From a virus: DNA of 21,533 nucleotides. Position 1 is the stretch's first letter. Every line of letters starts with the position of its first letter. A program made the position numbers and the translations under genes. Location of the stretch: IMG/VR virus record IMGVR_UViG_3300049846_002097, positions 1-21,533 of that record; one strand, given 5' to 3'. The notes beneath the pieces were generated by a model. It saw only the letters and a list, made by a program, of their open reading frames with translations. It did no database searches and was not told the DNA's origin. This document shows, in pieces, positions 6,824 to 14,810 of the stretch.

Positions 6824-8489
6824 TATCTGATAGCCTCTCTACTAATAAGTATTCTATGGCTTCAGAGTCCCCTAATAACCTCTTAACTGGCTCGTATAGT
6901 TCTTCTAAAACACTAGAATCATACTGACATTTCTTTTCCATGATATTCATGAACATCATTAACTGACTTTCATTTTCAGGAATGATATCTTGAATATCTT
7001 CTAGAACTTCTTTTGCTTTCTTTTTCTTTTTAGGTGCTGCTGGTTTTGGCCTTGCCTTAGCAATTGCAACTCCAGCATCTTTTTGAGCAGTACCCTTGGC
7101 TTCAGCTTCTGCTCTCGTTTTAGGTATATCTACCTTATTCAAATAGAGATCATTATCGTCAGGAGTTTCCTTAGTTCCGCCCTTTCTTCTGGCTTCTTGG
7201 TGTCCCCACATATTCTTTTGGAACATGTCTGCAGCGTGTGTTTGAAGTTTGATAGTTCTATTCTCATCAATATCTTCAAATACTAATCTAACCTGATCAT
7301 CTACGTTGTTATATGGATCAAATCCACCTTCCCAAAGAAGTTCATTTAAGACAAACATTTCTAGCTCTCTAGCAATTTCAGCCTGACAAAAGCGAACTTT
7401 CATCATCATCAATTCTACAGATGCCTCTAATGTACCCTGACCACCACCTTCCAGTCCTACTATATAAGGTGAAATACCAAGACCTGCTAAAGATCTATGA
7501 AGAAAGTACTTTAGGTATCCTTCAACTCTTAAAGCTTGGCTTTCAGATCCAATAGCTTTAATTTCAGCATTGCCGCCAGTAATTAAAACTCCATCTGGAG
7601 CCATTCTACGATATAAATCATAGGCCATGTTTATTTCTTGTTGCATTCCTGCAAGAGGACTTGATGGTCTCAAAATTTTATGATGTATAATAGGATTAGA
7701 AAACTTCTTCATCATTACAGCAGTTATCTGCTCTAATGTTCTGGTCATACTGATATCTTCAAGAGCAGCTAGTACTAATCCAAAACCAAAGTTACTATCT
7801 GCACCCTTTTTATAGGCTATTTGTACTATATCTAAACCAGGAGCTAAAACATTCTTCTCATCTGGTAATTTAGTAATTTGAATTAAACCTTGCTCTGGAT
7901 TGTGCTTATATGCTGAAGGTAGAACCAGTCTTACATTATCATCATTTTTAGTGCCGCTAATTTCCCAACCAACAAACTCTCCCAACTTATTTCTAGTTAC
8001 TTCAAGTCTATCTGCAGAGATAAGAGAAAGTCCAGATATTGTATAAGGCTTATTTTTATATAATGCTCTTTTACTAGAGATAGGATTACCTCCCCTTCTC
8101 TTTACAATAAATGAGTTTCCTGTTTTAAAATATTCATGTACAATTCTAGTAATAAGAGTCTCCCAGTGCTCTCCAGTCTGTAGTGTCATCTGGGTTAGCC
8201 TTTCTTTGAGGTACTTAACTTGTGCTTCTCCACCTTCAAAGTCAAAGGACTTAAACATTTCTGAAAACTTGTCTACAGATTGTCTAACCATGGCATCAAC
8301 AGTATATGCCACACTAGCTTTCTTGATTAACTCTTTAATTCTACGATCTTTCTTATCTGAGTACGAGAATCCACTTCTTGAAGTATCTTCTGTAGGATTT
8401 GGTAGCACCTTATGCATCACCTCAGAATAGAATCCCTGAGATGATTGGACAACAGTAAATCCAGTACTTTTAGCTATTTCAAAATTCAT
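6807..8489 (-). CDS. Portal protein
   Basis: A 560-aa protein, the usual portal size. It shows the family's pattern: an N-terminal helical region with VRQSVDKFSEMF, a clip/stem part with TGNSFIVKRRGG and LSLISADRLEV, the DIVQIAYKKGADSNFGFGLV segment (the common 'iihi...gplyG.s.l' region), then ISMTRTLEQITAVMMKKFSNPI and LAGLGISPYIVGLEGGGQGT, typical of portal cores. The C-terminus has a Lys/Pro/Ala-rich stretch (KARPKPAAPKKKKKAK) and a Glu-rich helix. The ATG overlaps the upstream stop as ATGA, with AGGA about 9 nt before it. Twelve copies would form the DNA channel at one capsid vertex, bind the terminase during packaging, and later the head-tail connector (family knowledge). Confidence 0.92.
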   Translation of the reverse strand: MNFEIAKSTGFTVVQSSQGFYSEVMHKVLPNPTEDTSRSGFSYSDKKDRRIKELIKKASVAYTVDAMVRQSVDKFSEMFKSFDFEGGEAQVKYLKERLTQMTLQTGEHWETLITRIVHEYFKTGNSFIVKRRGGNPISSKRALYKNKPYTISGLSLISADRLEVTRNKLGEFVGWEISGTKNDDNVRLVLPSAYKHNPEQGLIQITKLPDEKNVLAPGLDIVQIAYKKGADSNFGFGLVLAALEDISMTRTLEQITAVMMKKFSNPIIHHKILRPSSPLAGMQQEINMAYDLYRRMAPDGVLITGGNAEIKAIGSESQALRVEGYLKYFLHRSLAGLGISPYIVGLEGGGQGTLEASVELMMMKVRFCQAEIARELEMFVLNELLWEGGFDPYNNVDDQVRLVFEDIDENRTIKLQTHAADMFQKNMWGHQEARRKGGTKETPDDNDLYLNKVDIPKTRAEAEAKGTAQKDAGVAIAKARPKPAAPKKKKKAKEVLEDIQDIIPENESQLMMFMNIMEKKCQYDSSVLEELYEPVKRLLGDSEAIEYLLVERLSDNENLN

Positions 8490-8968
8490 TTAGCACTATC
8501 CTGTAATTGTTCAGCTAGCGAGTAATGATTAATGGGATCATTCCATCGAATAATTATTACTTTAGGAACTGCAGCCATGCCAATAGTTGCAAGTTGAGGA
8601 GTAGCTTTTTCTATAAATTCTAAATCATACTGATATTGTTCCCACGTTTCTCTTTTAATTCCACGTTGTCTAGCCTGATCCCAATCTGACGAAACTATAT
8701 CTGCTACTATAACATATAGAGGAATTTCAGGTAGAGCAAAATCATATTTTGGTAATTCTCCACTTGGGAGTTGAAAATAATTGAATTTTCCACCTTCAAT
8801 TATAGCCTTTCCACTCCATTTCTCATCTATTGATGGCAAGATCTCATGGAAGAATAGTCGTACCTGCTGTAGCCTTGTTTCATGTTCTGTAACATTAAGG
8901 GGTCTATACAGCTTAAATAACCAAGTCTCTAAAAATGAAATAAGCCACTTTCTTACTTTTTTACGCAT
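8486..8968 (-). CDS. Unknown protein between terminase and portal, about 160 aa
   Basis: With the ATG at 8968 the product is 160 aa (MRKKVRKWLISFLETWLFKLYRP...), overlapping the upstream stop by 8 nt as ATGCGTAA. An ATG at 8983 (3 nt after AAGG) or a GTG at 9040 are alternatives; none has an ideal ribosome site, so translational coupling is likely. The N-terminus is basic and aromatic. The centre (PKYDFALPEIPLYVIVAD, then RQRGIKRETWEQYQYDLEFI) alternates strand and helix with acidic residues, loosely like a nuclease-type fold, and it ends with VPKVIIIRW. This resemblance is weak and I make no functional call. The stop overlaps the portal ATG by 4 nt. Confidence 0.7.
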   Translation of the reverse strand: MRKKVRKWLISFLETWLFKLYRPLNVTEHETRLQQVRLFFHEILPSIDEKWSGKAIIEGGKFNYFQLPSGELPKYDFALPEIPLYVIVADIVSSDWDQARQRGIKRETWEQYQYDLEFIEKATPQLATIGMAAVPKVIIIRWNDPINHYSLAEQLQDSAK

Positions 8969-10277
8969 TGTACTTGTTAACATCATCCTTAACTTCTTGA
9001 GGACTATCCTTAACAATGGATACTGATTCTGAATATCCACCTAGCCCCTGAATTAACTTCTCAGAGAGGGTAGCTATATTAAAAGCTAGTTCCCTATCCA
9101 TATTTTCTAATAAAGACTTAAATTCTTCTAAAAATTGAATAGCAGAATTAATAGTTTGAATAAATTGCTTAGTGCTACTATTCTTTTGAGAATTAGCAAT
9201 TAGAATTTGCCTATTCTCCTCCAGTTTTATCTGTATACCTTCTCTATATACTAAGTCATCTTCTATCTGAGCCATAAATGTTCCAAAGCAACCATGTATT
9301 TGATTGACAAAATCCTGGGCTTCAGGTATATCTGCAATTTCAAGATCAAATGGAAGAATCTCTTCAAATCCATCTATAAAGTCTAAAACCTTATCTTGAA
9401 TTCCAGCTATAAAAGGATAGGCAGCTGTTCTAGTAACCTTTGTAGCAATAACCTGTAAAGAATCGCCAGCTATATCTTTTAGATTGGATACAAACTTTTC
9501 CCAACTTTCAGCATTAAAAATTGATACCACTGTTAATATAGTTCTAAGCTGTTTAAGTAGTTGTATAATATTATCAATTTGAGCAATTTGTTCTTTAGGT
9601 ATACTAGAATAAACTCTACTAGATATCCTATCAGAAAATGCCCTAATAAATCCATATGATAGCTGCTGTAATTTATTTCTTTTAATTCTATTTGCAGAAT
9701 CCCTTAATTGACGTAGATGTTGAGCTTCTTTACCTAAAGCTAGTTTAGGAGCTGTATGCTCTCCATCAAATACATCATATAAATCATTAGGCTCTACCAT
9801 CTTCTTCCAGTAAGAAGTTAATACATATTCTGTCAAACCAGCATCTGCAGCATGATCATAAAGATCTTGAACAAAAGGAGCTCTAGGATCTACAACACGA
9901 TTATAGACATCACGCTCAGCAGCTTTGATAGTATTGGGTAAGTGCTTTATAGTTGGTCTACTACTAGGATTTCTAAGAAGAGCTACTGGATTAAAGTGAT
10001 TATCTTTAACCATTTGAGTGTAGCGTACAAAGCTAGAATCACTTTTACTTGTTTCTACAATCTCATCAATTGTATCATAAATCTCTCTCTGAATAGCCTG
10101 AGATTCTTCAATTATATCTTGTACTAAGGTTGATAGTGAAGTTTTGACAACAGCTTTTGCTGCTTCTGGAGTTTCAGATCTATCCTTTTTAAGAAGTAGA
10201 GAACTTGGTAAATCCCCATTGCCTGGATCTACAGTTTTTTCAATCTTTCTATGGGAAATATATTTATCAAAACTCAT
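8961..10277 (-). CDS. Helical protein of unknown function between terminase and portal
   Basis: A 438-aa protein (MSFDKYISHRKIEKTVDPGNG...) with AGGAG 6 nt before the ATG; it starts 10 nt after the terminase stop. The N-terminal ~40 residues are polar and probably disordered. The remainder is almost entirely helical with charged residues and long amphipathic runs (for example IAQIDNIIQLLKQLRTILTV and FIQTINSAIQFLEEFKSLLE). There is no membrane helix, signal peptide or catalytic motif that I recognise. The conserved packaging-module position suggests a minor capsid protein, a portal-associated protein or an ejected internal protein, but this is context only. Confidence 0.78.
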   Translation of the reverse strand: MSFDKYISHRKIEKTVDPGNGDLPSSLLLKKDRSETPEAAKAVVKTSLSTLVQDIIEESQAIQREIYDTIDEIVETSKSDSSFVRYTQMVKDNHFNPVALLRNPSSRPTIKHLPNTIKAAERDVYNRVVDPRAPFVQDLYDHAADAGLTEYVLTSYWKKMVEPNDLYDVFDGEHTAPKLALGKEAQHLRQLRDSANRIKRNKLQQLSYGFIRAFSDRISSRVYSSIPKEQIAQIDNIIQLLKQLRTILTVVSIFNAESWEKFVSNLKDIAGDSLQVIATKVTRTAAYPFIAGIQDKVLDFIDGFEEILPFDLEIADIPEAQDFVNQIHGCFGTFMAQIEDDLVYREGIQIKLEENRQILIANSQKNSSTKQFIQTINSAIQFLEEFKSLLENMDRELAFNIATLSEKLIQGLGGYSESVSIVKDSPQEVKDDVNKYNA

Positions 10278-10287
10278 AAGTAACTCC

Positions 10288-12684
10288 TTAGTCTAGATAA
10301 AAATCTCTAACTTGATCATATTTTGGTCTACCAAAAGGATCATCAATAGATGTACGTGGAATCTGTACTCCAGGAAAAGCAGTTCTAGGTCCCTCTAAGG
10401 ATCCCCAAAAAGCATCTTTTTGAAATTCTTGAGTAGGGTAGACCATGTCATTAAAAACCTTTAAACCACTATGGGCCCCACCGTATGCTTGTTCAAATTC
10501 ATTCTCATATAGAAACCAAATCCCATACATACAGAAAAGACAACAGTCAACTATGTGCTCATTATGGGTAGTATATTTAGTAGTATTTAAGGTAGTTTTT
10601 ACTACTTTATACCCTAATAGCTGATTAGCGAGAGTTTCATCGTGTCTTGGTAATCTGAATCTTCTTTCTTGTAGCTGTTTTTGAAGCATTCCAACTAAAA
10701 CAGGTTTTAGAAGTTTCTTTTCCATTTCATTAGTTGATGGGTTGGGAACTTCAATCTTTTCATTAAACGCTTTCTTGATAAGTCTACCTGCTAACTCAGA
10801 TCCCCTTCTCTCGCTCTCCATTTGAAGGTATTCCCACTGAACTTCACCTTGTCCTTGGTCAGCAATAACTAATTCAGGTCTATATGCTTCAAAAAGTTCT
10901 AAGATAAGATTACAAGCATTCATGTAGGTAAATCTATCTCTAGCAACCTCTTCTCGATAAATAACCTCTGTAGTTCTCATTACAGGGTCATATTGGAATA
11001 CAGCAACGTTAGTTCCAGCTTGAGCTTTATCCCAATCAACTCCAATGAAGCGTACTCTAGCTTCATCAATATTTTGGGTACCATATTCCCAATCATTTTG
11101 AGAACATGCTTGAATGTCTGCTTTTCTAAAAACAGCAGTATCCGCTTCGCCTAGCTGTAGAAGCCATTCCGTAGTCCAAATATTATGAGGAGTAGAGGAT
11201 CTAATTTGCTCTCGCATCTCATCTGTATATTCCAGATTTTCTGTAATAGGAATATAGACTCTTTCTTCATGATCTGCTGGTCTTAGTTTATATATCTTTT
11301 CATAATAATAATTTGTAGGATTATCTGGAGTTGTTCCTGCAATGTAGGACTTAACTTTGCCCATCCTAAACTTATCACCATGCATAATTGGGTTGATAAC
11401 TTTCCAATCGTCTTCATCAAGTAATTGTGCCTCATCTACAAAAACAATGTCGGCAGTAATACCCTTTTTAGCTCCTTCAATGCTACCTGCTAATCCCATA
11501 AGATAACCTTGAATTGTTGAACCATTTGTAAAGGATCTTTTCTGAGGAGTTTTATGATTACCTTCATTAGCTTGTAAAGCCTGCAGGAATGGATTCTTTG
11601 CAATCCATTTATCAATTACTTCAAAGAACTCATTAATCTGGATGGAGGAAGGTGCGAAGACAACTATCTTTTGTCCTGGCTTCATAATAGCATGCCAAAT
11701 AGCTGCTATACTAAGGGAGTAAGAATTGTGAAGAACAATATCATTACCTATAAAATTATGGTCTGGATGATCTACGCTAAGATCATAAACTAGCCTTTCA
11801 CCTATTTTTCTAGCAGATACAACAGTTTCCCATTTTCTAGGACTTCTTACCTCTGTAACTACATGATCAATGCCAATAGAATGGAGAAAATGACTTTTAT
11901 CCATGTCAGCATCAACAAATAGATTACCATCTTCATCTATTCTGGAATGTACACCAAATCGAGCTAAAAGATGCCTCAAATCAAGAGCAAGCTCTCTTGA
12001 CCAAATCATAAATGCTAGACAATTATATTGGTGCAGTAATCTACCCTTTTCAAGAAAGAATTCTCTTAAAAAAACAGTTAGAGACTTTTTGGTATATTTA
12101 TAGACAGAATCTGCTATGCGATTGGTCATAAATGAAAATTCTACATCTAAATATAGAGAATCTTCATCTGGATCTAAATCTCCAAAGATTTCAAGGGTTG
12201 TAGGTGCTAAAATCTTGTCACCTAGCGATATTTGAGATGCCTGAACCCATCCTCTTCTAGAACAGAAGACAGGATGATCTGTACTAAGGCTAACCGAAGT
12301 GCCACACTCCAGTTCTAGTTTAATACACCTCTTCATACCAGATTCTATCCAGGTACAAGGAACTAAGACTGTTTTATTAGTTTCAAAGTCAAAAGCTAAG
12401 GTAGTCTTAAATTGAGAAGCTTGAGAAATAGGTGTAGGCTTCAGTGTGTCTGGATCTATGACTAAAGTGTCTCCAGTAACACACTTTCCAGCTCTTCTAT
12501 GTACACAAACCCACACATCTCTCTTCTTGGAGTCAAGAATGAAACGTTGTGGGTAAGTAGCCTTAAAAGGAGTACCTTGAGTTGGATCAATTAGAAAATG
12601 TTCAGCAAATTTTAAAGCACTGTCTCTTGCTTCAATAAAAGCCTTTCTAACTTCTGGTCGAAGATCTCGTGGATCAAAATTCAT
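10288..12684 (-). CDS. terL: Terminase large subunit (ATPase-nuclease) with intein
   Basis: A 798-aa precursor; the mature protein without the intein would be 545 aa, normal for the family. The ATPase domain shows VCVHRRAGK at 60-67 which, joined to Ser321 after splicing, forms a terminase Walker A (RRAGKS). It also shows Walker B IVFVDEA (413-419, Asp417/Glu418) and coupling motif AGTTP (449-453). The C-terminal RNase H-like nuclease has FIGVDWD (Asp550), VIADQGQG (Asp609) and HIVDCC (Asp713), giving three acidic metal ligands. The protein docks on the portal, drives DNA into the prohead with ATP and cuts the concatemer. No clear Shine-Dalgarno precedes the ATG at 12684, only an A/T-rich spacer after the preceding stop, unlike most genes here. 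Confidence 0.93.
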   Translation of the reverse strand: MNFDPRDLRPEVRKAFIEARDSALKFAEHFLIDPTQGTPFKATYPQRFILDSKKRDVWVCVHRRAGKCVTGDTLVIDPDTLKPTPISQASQFKTTLAFDFETNKTVLVPCTWIESGMKRCIKLELECGTSVSLSTDHPVFCSRRGWVQASQISLGDKILAPTTLEIFGDLDPDEDSLYLDVEFSFMTNRIADSVYKYTKKSLTVFLREFFLEKGRLLHQYNCLAFMIWSRELALDLRHLLARFGVHSRIDEDGNLFVDADMDKSHFLHSIGIDHVVTEVRSPRKWETVVSARKIGERLVYDLSVDHPDHNFIGNDIVLHNSYSLSIAAIWHAIMKPGQKIVVFAPSSIQINEFFEVIDKWIAKNPFLQALQANEGNHKTPQKRSFTNGSTIQGYLMGLAGSIEGAKKGITADIVFVDEAQLLDEDDWKVINPIMHGDKFRMGKVKSYIAGTTPDNPTNYYYEKIYKLRPADHEERVYIPITENLEYTDEMREQIRSSTPHNIWTTEWLLQLGEADTAVFRKADIQACSQNDWEYGTQNIDEARVRFIGVDWDKAQAGTNVAVFQYDPVMRTTEVIYREEVARDRFTYMNACNLILELFEAYRPELVIADQGQGEVQWEYLQMESERRGSELAGRLIKKAFNEKIEVPNPSTNEMEKKLLKPVLVGMLQKQLQERRFRLPRHDETLANQLLGYKVVKTTLNTTKYTTHNEHIVDCCLFCMYGIWFLYENEFEQAYGGAHSGLKVFNDMVYPTQEFQKDAFWGSLEGPRTAFPGVQIPRTSIDDPFGRPKYDQVRDFYLD
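11725..12483 (-). mobile_element. Intein inside the terminase P-loop
   Basis: In-frame insertion of 253 residues (68-320 of the precursor). It starts with Cys1 in CVTGDTLV (block A), has block B as VSLSTDHPVF (the Thr-x-x-His signature), and ends with block F VYDLSVDHPDHNFIGND and block G VLHN, followed by Ser as the +1 extein residue. All residues needed for class 1 splicing (Cys1, block B His, penultimate His, terminal Asn, +1 Ser) are present, so splicing is probably active. The excess over a minimal splicing domain, about residues 165-285, resembles a shrunken LAGLIDADG endonuclease region: a motif at about 201-214 (LTVFLREFFLEKG) and SRELALDLRHLLARFG at 229-244. The catalytic acidic position is not kept. 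Confidence 0.92.
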
Positions 12685-12702
12685 AATATTTTAAGATTTT
12701 CA

Positions 12703-13233
12703 CTATCTAGACATGTATCTGGCTGCAAAGAAAGCGGCTTCTGAGCCTACATTTGAGTAAGCATCAGACATTCGCTGTCTAGAGTACTGTAACGTAGAAA
12801 AAGCCTGATCCATTGCTAAATTAGAGTGAGAAAAAGGAATAGCTAGAGATGTTCTTGATTCTAGGGCCCCTCGATAGCCTTGAACAACTCCGCGAGTAAT
12901 ACTACCCATATGGGGTAAAAGAGTTAAAGCTGTAGACCAGCCAAATTGTCTCCATGGGCTATTCATTCCCATGGTCATAAATGCAGTTCCTAAGTTTAGA
13001 GCTAGACCCTGCAATTTCTCTTCAGGTGTACCTGGTGACAGCAATGTCAAAGGTACACCAATATAGAGATTCATTTTTAATGCATGCCAAGCATTGTGGG
13101 CAGTAACTTTAGAAACGGGATTCTTCCAAGCAGCAGATAGAGACTGACCAAGTAAAAATTTACCCTTTCCCATAGAAAGAGCTCCAATTTCCTTACCCAG
13201 TATAAATCTAAAAGCTGATGATACAAATCCCAT
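12703..13233 (-). CDS. Unknown hydrophobic-patched protein, 176 aa
   Basis: MGFVSSAFRFILGKEIGALSMG... with a modest GGAA site 7 nt before the ATG; its stop lies 18 nt before the terminase ATG. Hydrophobic stretches appear at about 54-67 (NLYIGVPLTLLSPG), 74-90 (LQGLALNLGTAFMTMGM) and 98-110 (GWSTALTLLPHMG), short enough to be amphipathic membrane-binding or buried helices. The C-terminus is polar (SRQRMSDAYSNVGSEAAFFAARYMSR region). Composition resembles the two preceding proteins (Gly, Ala, Met, Arg rich), so the three may form one functional set, such as ejection proteins. No family recognised. Confidence 0.72.
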   Translation of the reverse strand: MGFVSSAFRFILGKEIGALSMGKGKFLLGQSLSAAWKNPVSKVTAHNAWHALKMNLYIGVPLTLLSPGTPEEKLQGLALNLGTAFMTMGMNSPWRQFGWSTALTLLPHMGSITRGVVQGYRGALESRTSLAIPFSHSNLAMDQAFSTLQYSRQRMSDAYSNVGSEAAFFAARYMSR

Positions 13234-13248
13234 ATTCTAGTTCCGCAA

Positions 13249-13683
13249 TTATCTCATTCGCTTCATGATCCACGCTGCTGCATTATTAAAGTGACTTCTT
13301 AGCGCCCCTTTATACATCCAGGTAGAATATGCACCATAACCAGCGGCTGCTGTCATGGCACCGCTCATCATAGCTCCACCATAGTCACCATATCTCATAC
13401 GGTCCATCATATTGGCACCATTACGGGCAGCAAGCAAACCAAGACCTGCAGTTAGTCCAGCTCTACCATAAGTAACGTCTCTACCCATTAAATTAAATGT
13501 ATTAGATAGGGGTCTTGATATTCTAGCTATTTGATTTAAGCCTCTTCCAACTGCTCTAGCTGTTCCATAGTTTCTATATTCTAAAAAAGCCTGATTAACT
13601 CTTGGTCCACGTATAACCTCTCCATCTTTCCGTGTAAAAACACTAGAAAATGGTCCAACGGGTCTTCTTGCATTTGTTTGCAT
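13249..13683 (-). CDS. Unknown Gly/Ala/Met-rich protein, 144 aa
   Basis: MQTNARRPVGPFSSVFTRKDG... with AAGGAG about 6 nt before the ATG. The N-terminal half is basic (many Arg) with polar segments. The C-terminal half has two small-residue hydrophobic stretches, about 73-92 (GRAGLTAGLGLLAARNGANM) and about 99-121 (GDYGGAMMSGAMTAAAGYGA), ending in an Arg-rich helix (AAAWIMKRMR). The small-residue packing suggests membrane insertion or tight helix bundles. It is co-directional and 11 nt after the previous gene. Function unknown; a virion-internal or membrane-interacting role is only suggested by composition. Confidence 0.72.
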   Translation of the reverse strand: MQTNARRPVGPFSSVFTRKDGEVIRGPRVNQAFLEYRNYGTARAVGRGLNQIARISRPLSNTFNLMGRDVTYGRAGLTAGLGLLAARNGANMMDRMRYGDYGGAMMSGAMTAAAGYGAYSTWMYKGALRSHFNNAAAWIMKRMR

Positions 13684-13694
13684 TTTAGTTCTCC

Positions 13695-14810
13695 TTAAAA
13701 CATATTAGTTATTGTTCTAGCTGCATCTTGATAATTCATGTTGAGACCTGAGTTTCTACCCATGACGCCCATACCATATCCGCCACCAGTGCCTAAATCA
13801 TTAACATGTCTCATGTTTCTTCCGTCAAAAAATAGTGTGGGCGGTGCAATCTGAGGTTGCATTGCCTCATGTACTGCTGAACCTACAGCAAATAGAGCAC
13901 CCATAGCAGTTAATCTTCTAACAATACGTGGATTAGGTGCAAATTTACGTGGATCTATAATTTTAGTACCAGCTTTTAGGAAAGCCTGTTCTTCAGCCTT
14001 TGCAGCAGAAACACCTCTAGATATAAGTTTTCTCCTAAAGAGATCATCTATTTCACCTGCTTCTCCATTTAAAGTATGAGTACTTCCAGCTGTATGTATG
14101 GGTGTATTTCTAAAGAAAGGAAACCATGCATCTAGGGGTCCTTGAATACCTTTAACGCCGCCAGTAAGAACTGTCCTTGCAGCTAACTCAACTCCTCTAG
14201 CACCTGTCCATAAAGCACCACCAGCAGCTCTCACACCCTGTAAAGCAGCACCAGCCATTCCAGCTGTACCACCTGCAGCCCTAAAAGCTCCTCGTATAAG
14301 TAAAGAAGGATCTACACCACGAGAATTGAGGAAAGCACCACCAGCAACTGCACCAACAGCTCCTAAAAGACCTAATCCACCACCTAAGCCACCCCATGCA
14401 GCACCAGCAGCTAAGCCAATCAGAGCACCACCTGCAGGAACTCCAAATCTATAGCCAAACTTTGCAAGACCTGCTCCAAATCCATCTCCTACAACTTTTT
14501 TAGCAGCAGCGCCTCCAACCATACTCATGACACCAGCACCAATGCCAGCACCAATGATTCCAGCACCTACAGTACCTCCAATAGCTCCAGAATCAGGATT
14601 TGTAGCTAAACCATAGCCTAATAGACCAACACCAGCAAGTAAGCCTACTTTAGCACCCATTCGAAGACCAGGACCAAAAGCATCATCCCAGGCAGTATCA
14701 AATAAGTTTTCTATCTTAGTTTGCCACATTCCTGCTGGATTACTTCCAGGAGAACCAGCTTTAGCTAATGCTCGTAGCCCAGAAAATTGATGTTGCATCC
14801 AACCCTTCAT
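13695..14810 (-). CDS. Glycine-zipper membrane-like protein, 371 aa
   Basis: MKGWMQHQFSGLRALAKAGSPG...; AAGGAGG sits 5 nt before the ATG, which directly abuts the preceding TAA. Three long Gly/Ala-rich hydrophobic regions are visible: about 51-69 (MGAKVGLLAGVGLLGYGLA), 75-101 (GxxxG-like repeats: GAGIIGAGIGAGVMS) and 123-161 (GALIGLAAGAAWGGLGGGLG). Another weaker one lies at about 303-318. The GxxxG density is like glycine-zipper proteins that form membrane pores or tight helical bundles. The C-terminal ~150 residues are soluble and charged, with a flexible Gly/Asn-rich tail. Candidates are an ejection/pore protein or a tail-tube-lumen protein. There is no sequence signature for a tape measure, which would be longer and coiled-coil. 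Function unproven. Confidence 0.78.
   Translation of the reverse strand: MKGWMQHQFSGLRALAKAGSPGSNPAGMWQTKIENLFDTAWDDAFGPGLRMGAKVGLLAGVGLLGYGLATNPDSGAIGGTVGAGIIGAGIGAGVMSMVGGAAAKKVVGDGFGAGLAKFGYRFGVPAGGALIGLAAGAAWGGLGGGLGLLGAVGAVAGGAFLNSRGVDPSLLIRGAFRAAGGTAGMAGAALQGVRAAGGALWTGARGVELAARTVLTGGVKGIQGPLDAWFPFFRNTPIHTAGSTHTLNGEAGEIDDLFRRKLISRGVSAAKAEEQAFLKAGTKIIDPRKFAPNPRIVRRLTAMGALFAVGSAVHEAMQPQIAPPTLFFDGRNMRHVNDLGTGGGYGMGVMGRNSGLNMNYQDAARTITNMF

Noticed and set aside
13695-14810. Tape measure protein
   Set aside because: Too short, Gly/Ala-rich with membrane-like zippers, and lacking long coiled coils; no adjacent tail tube or chaperone frameshift pair can be recognised.
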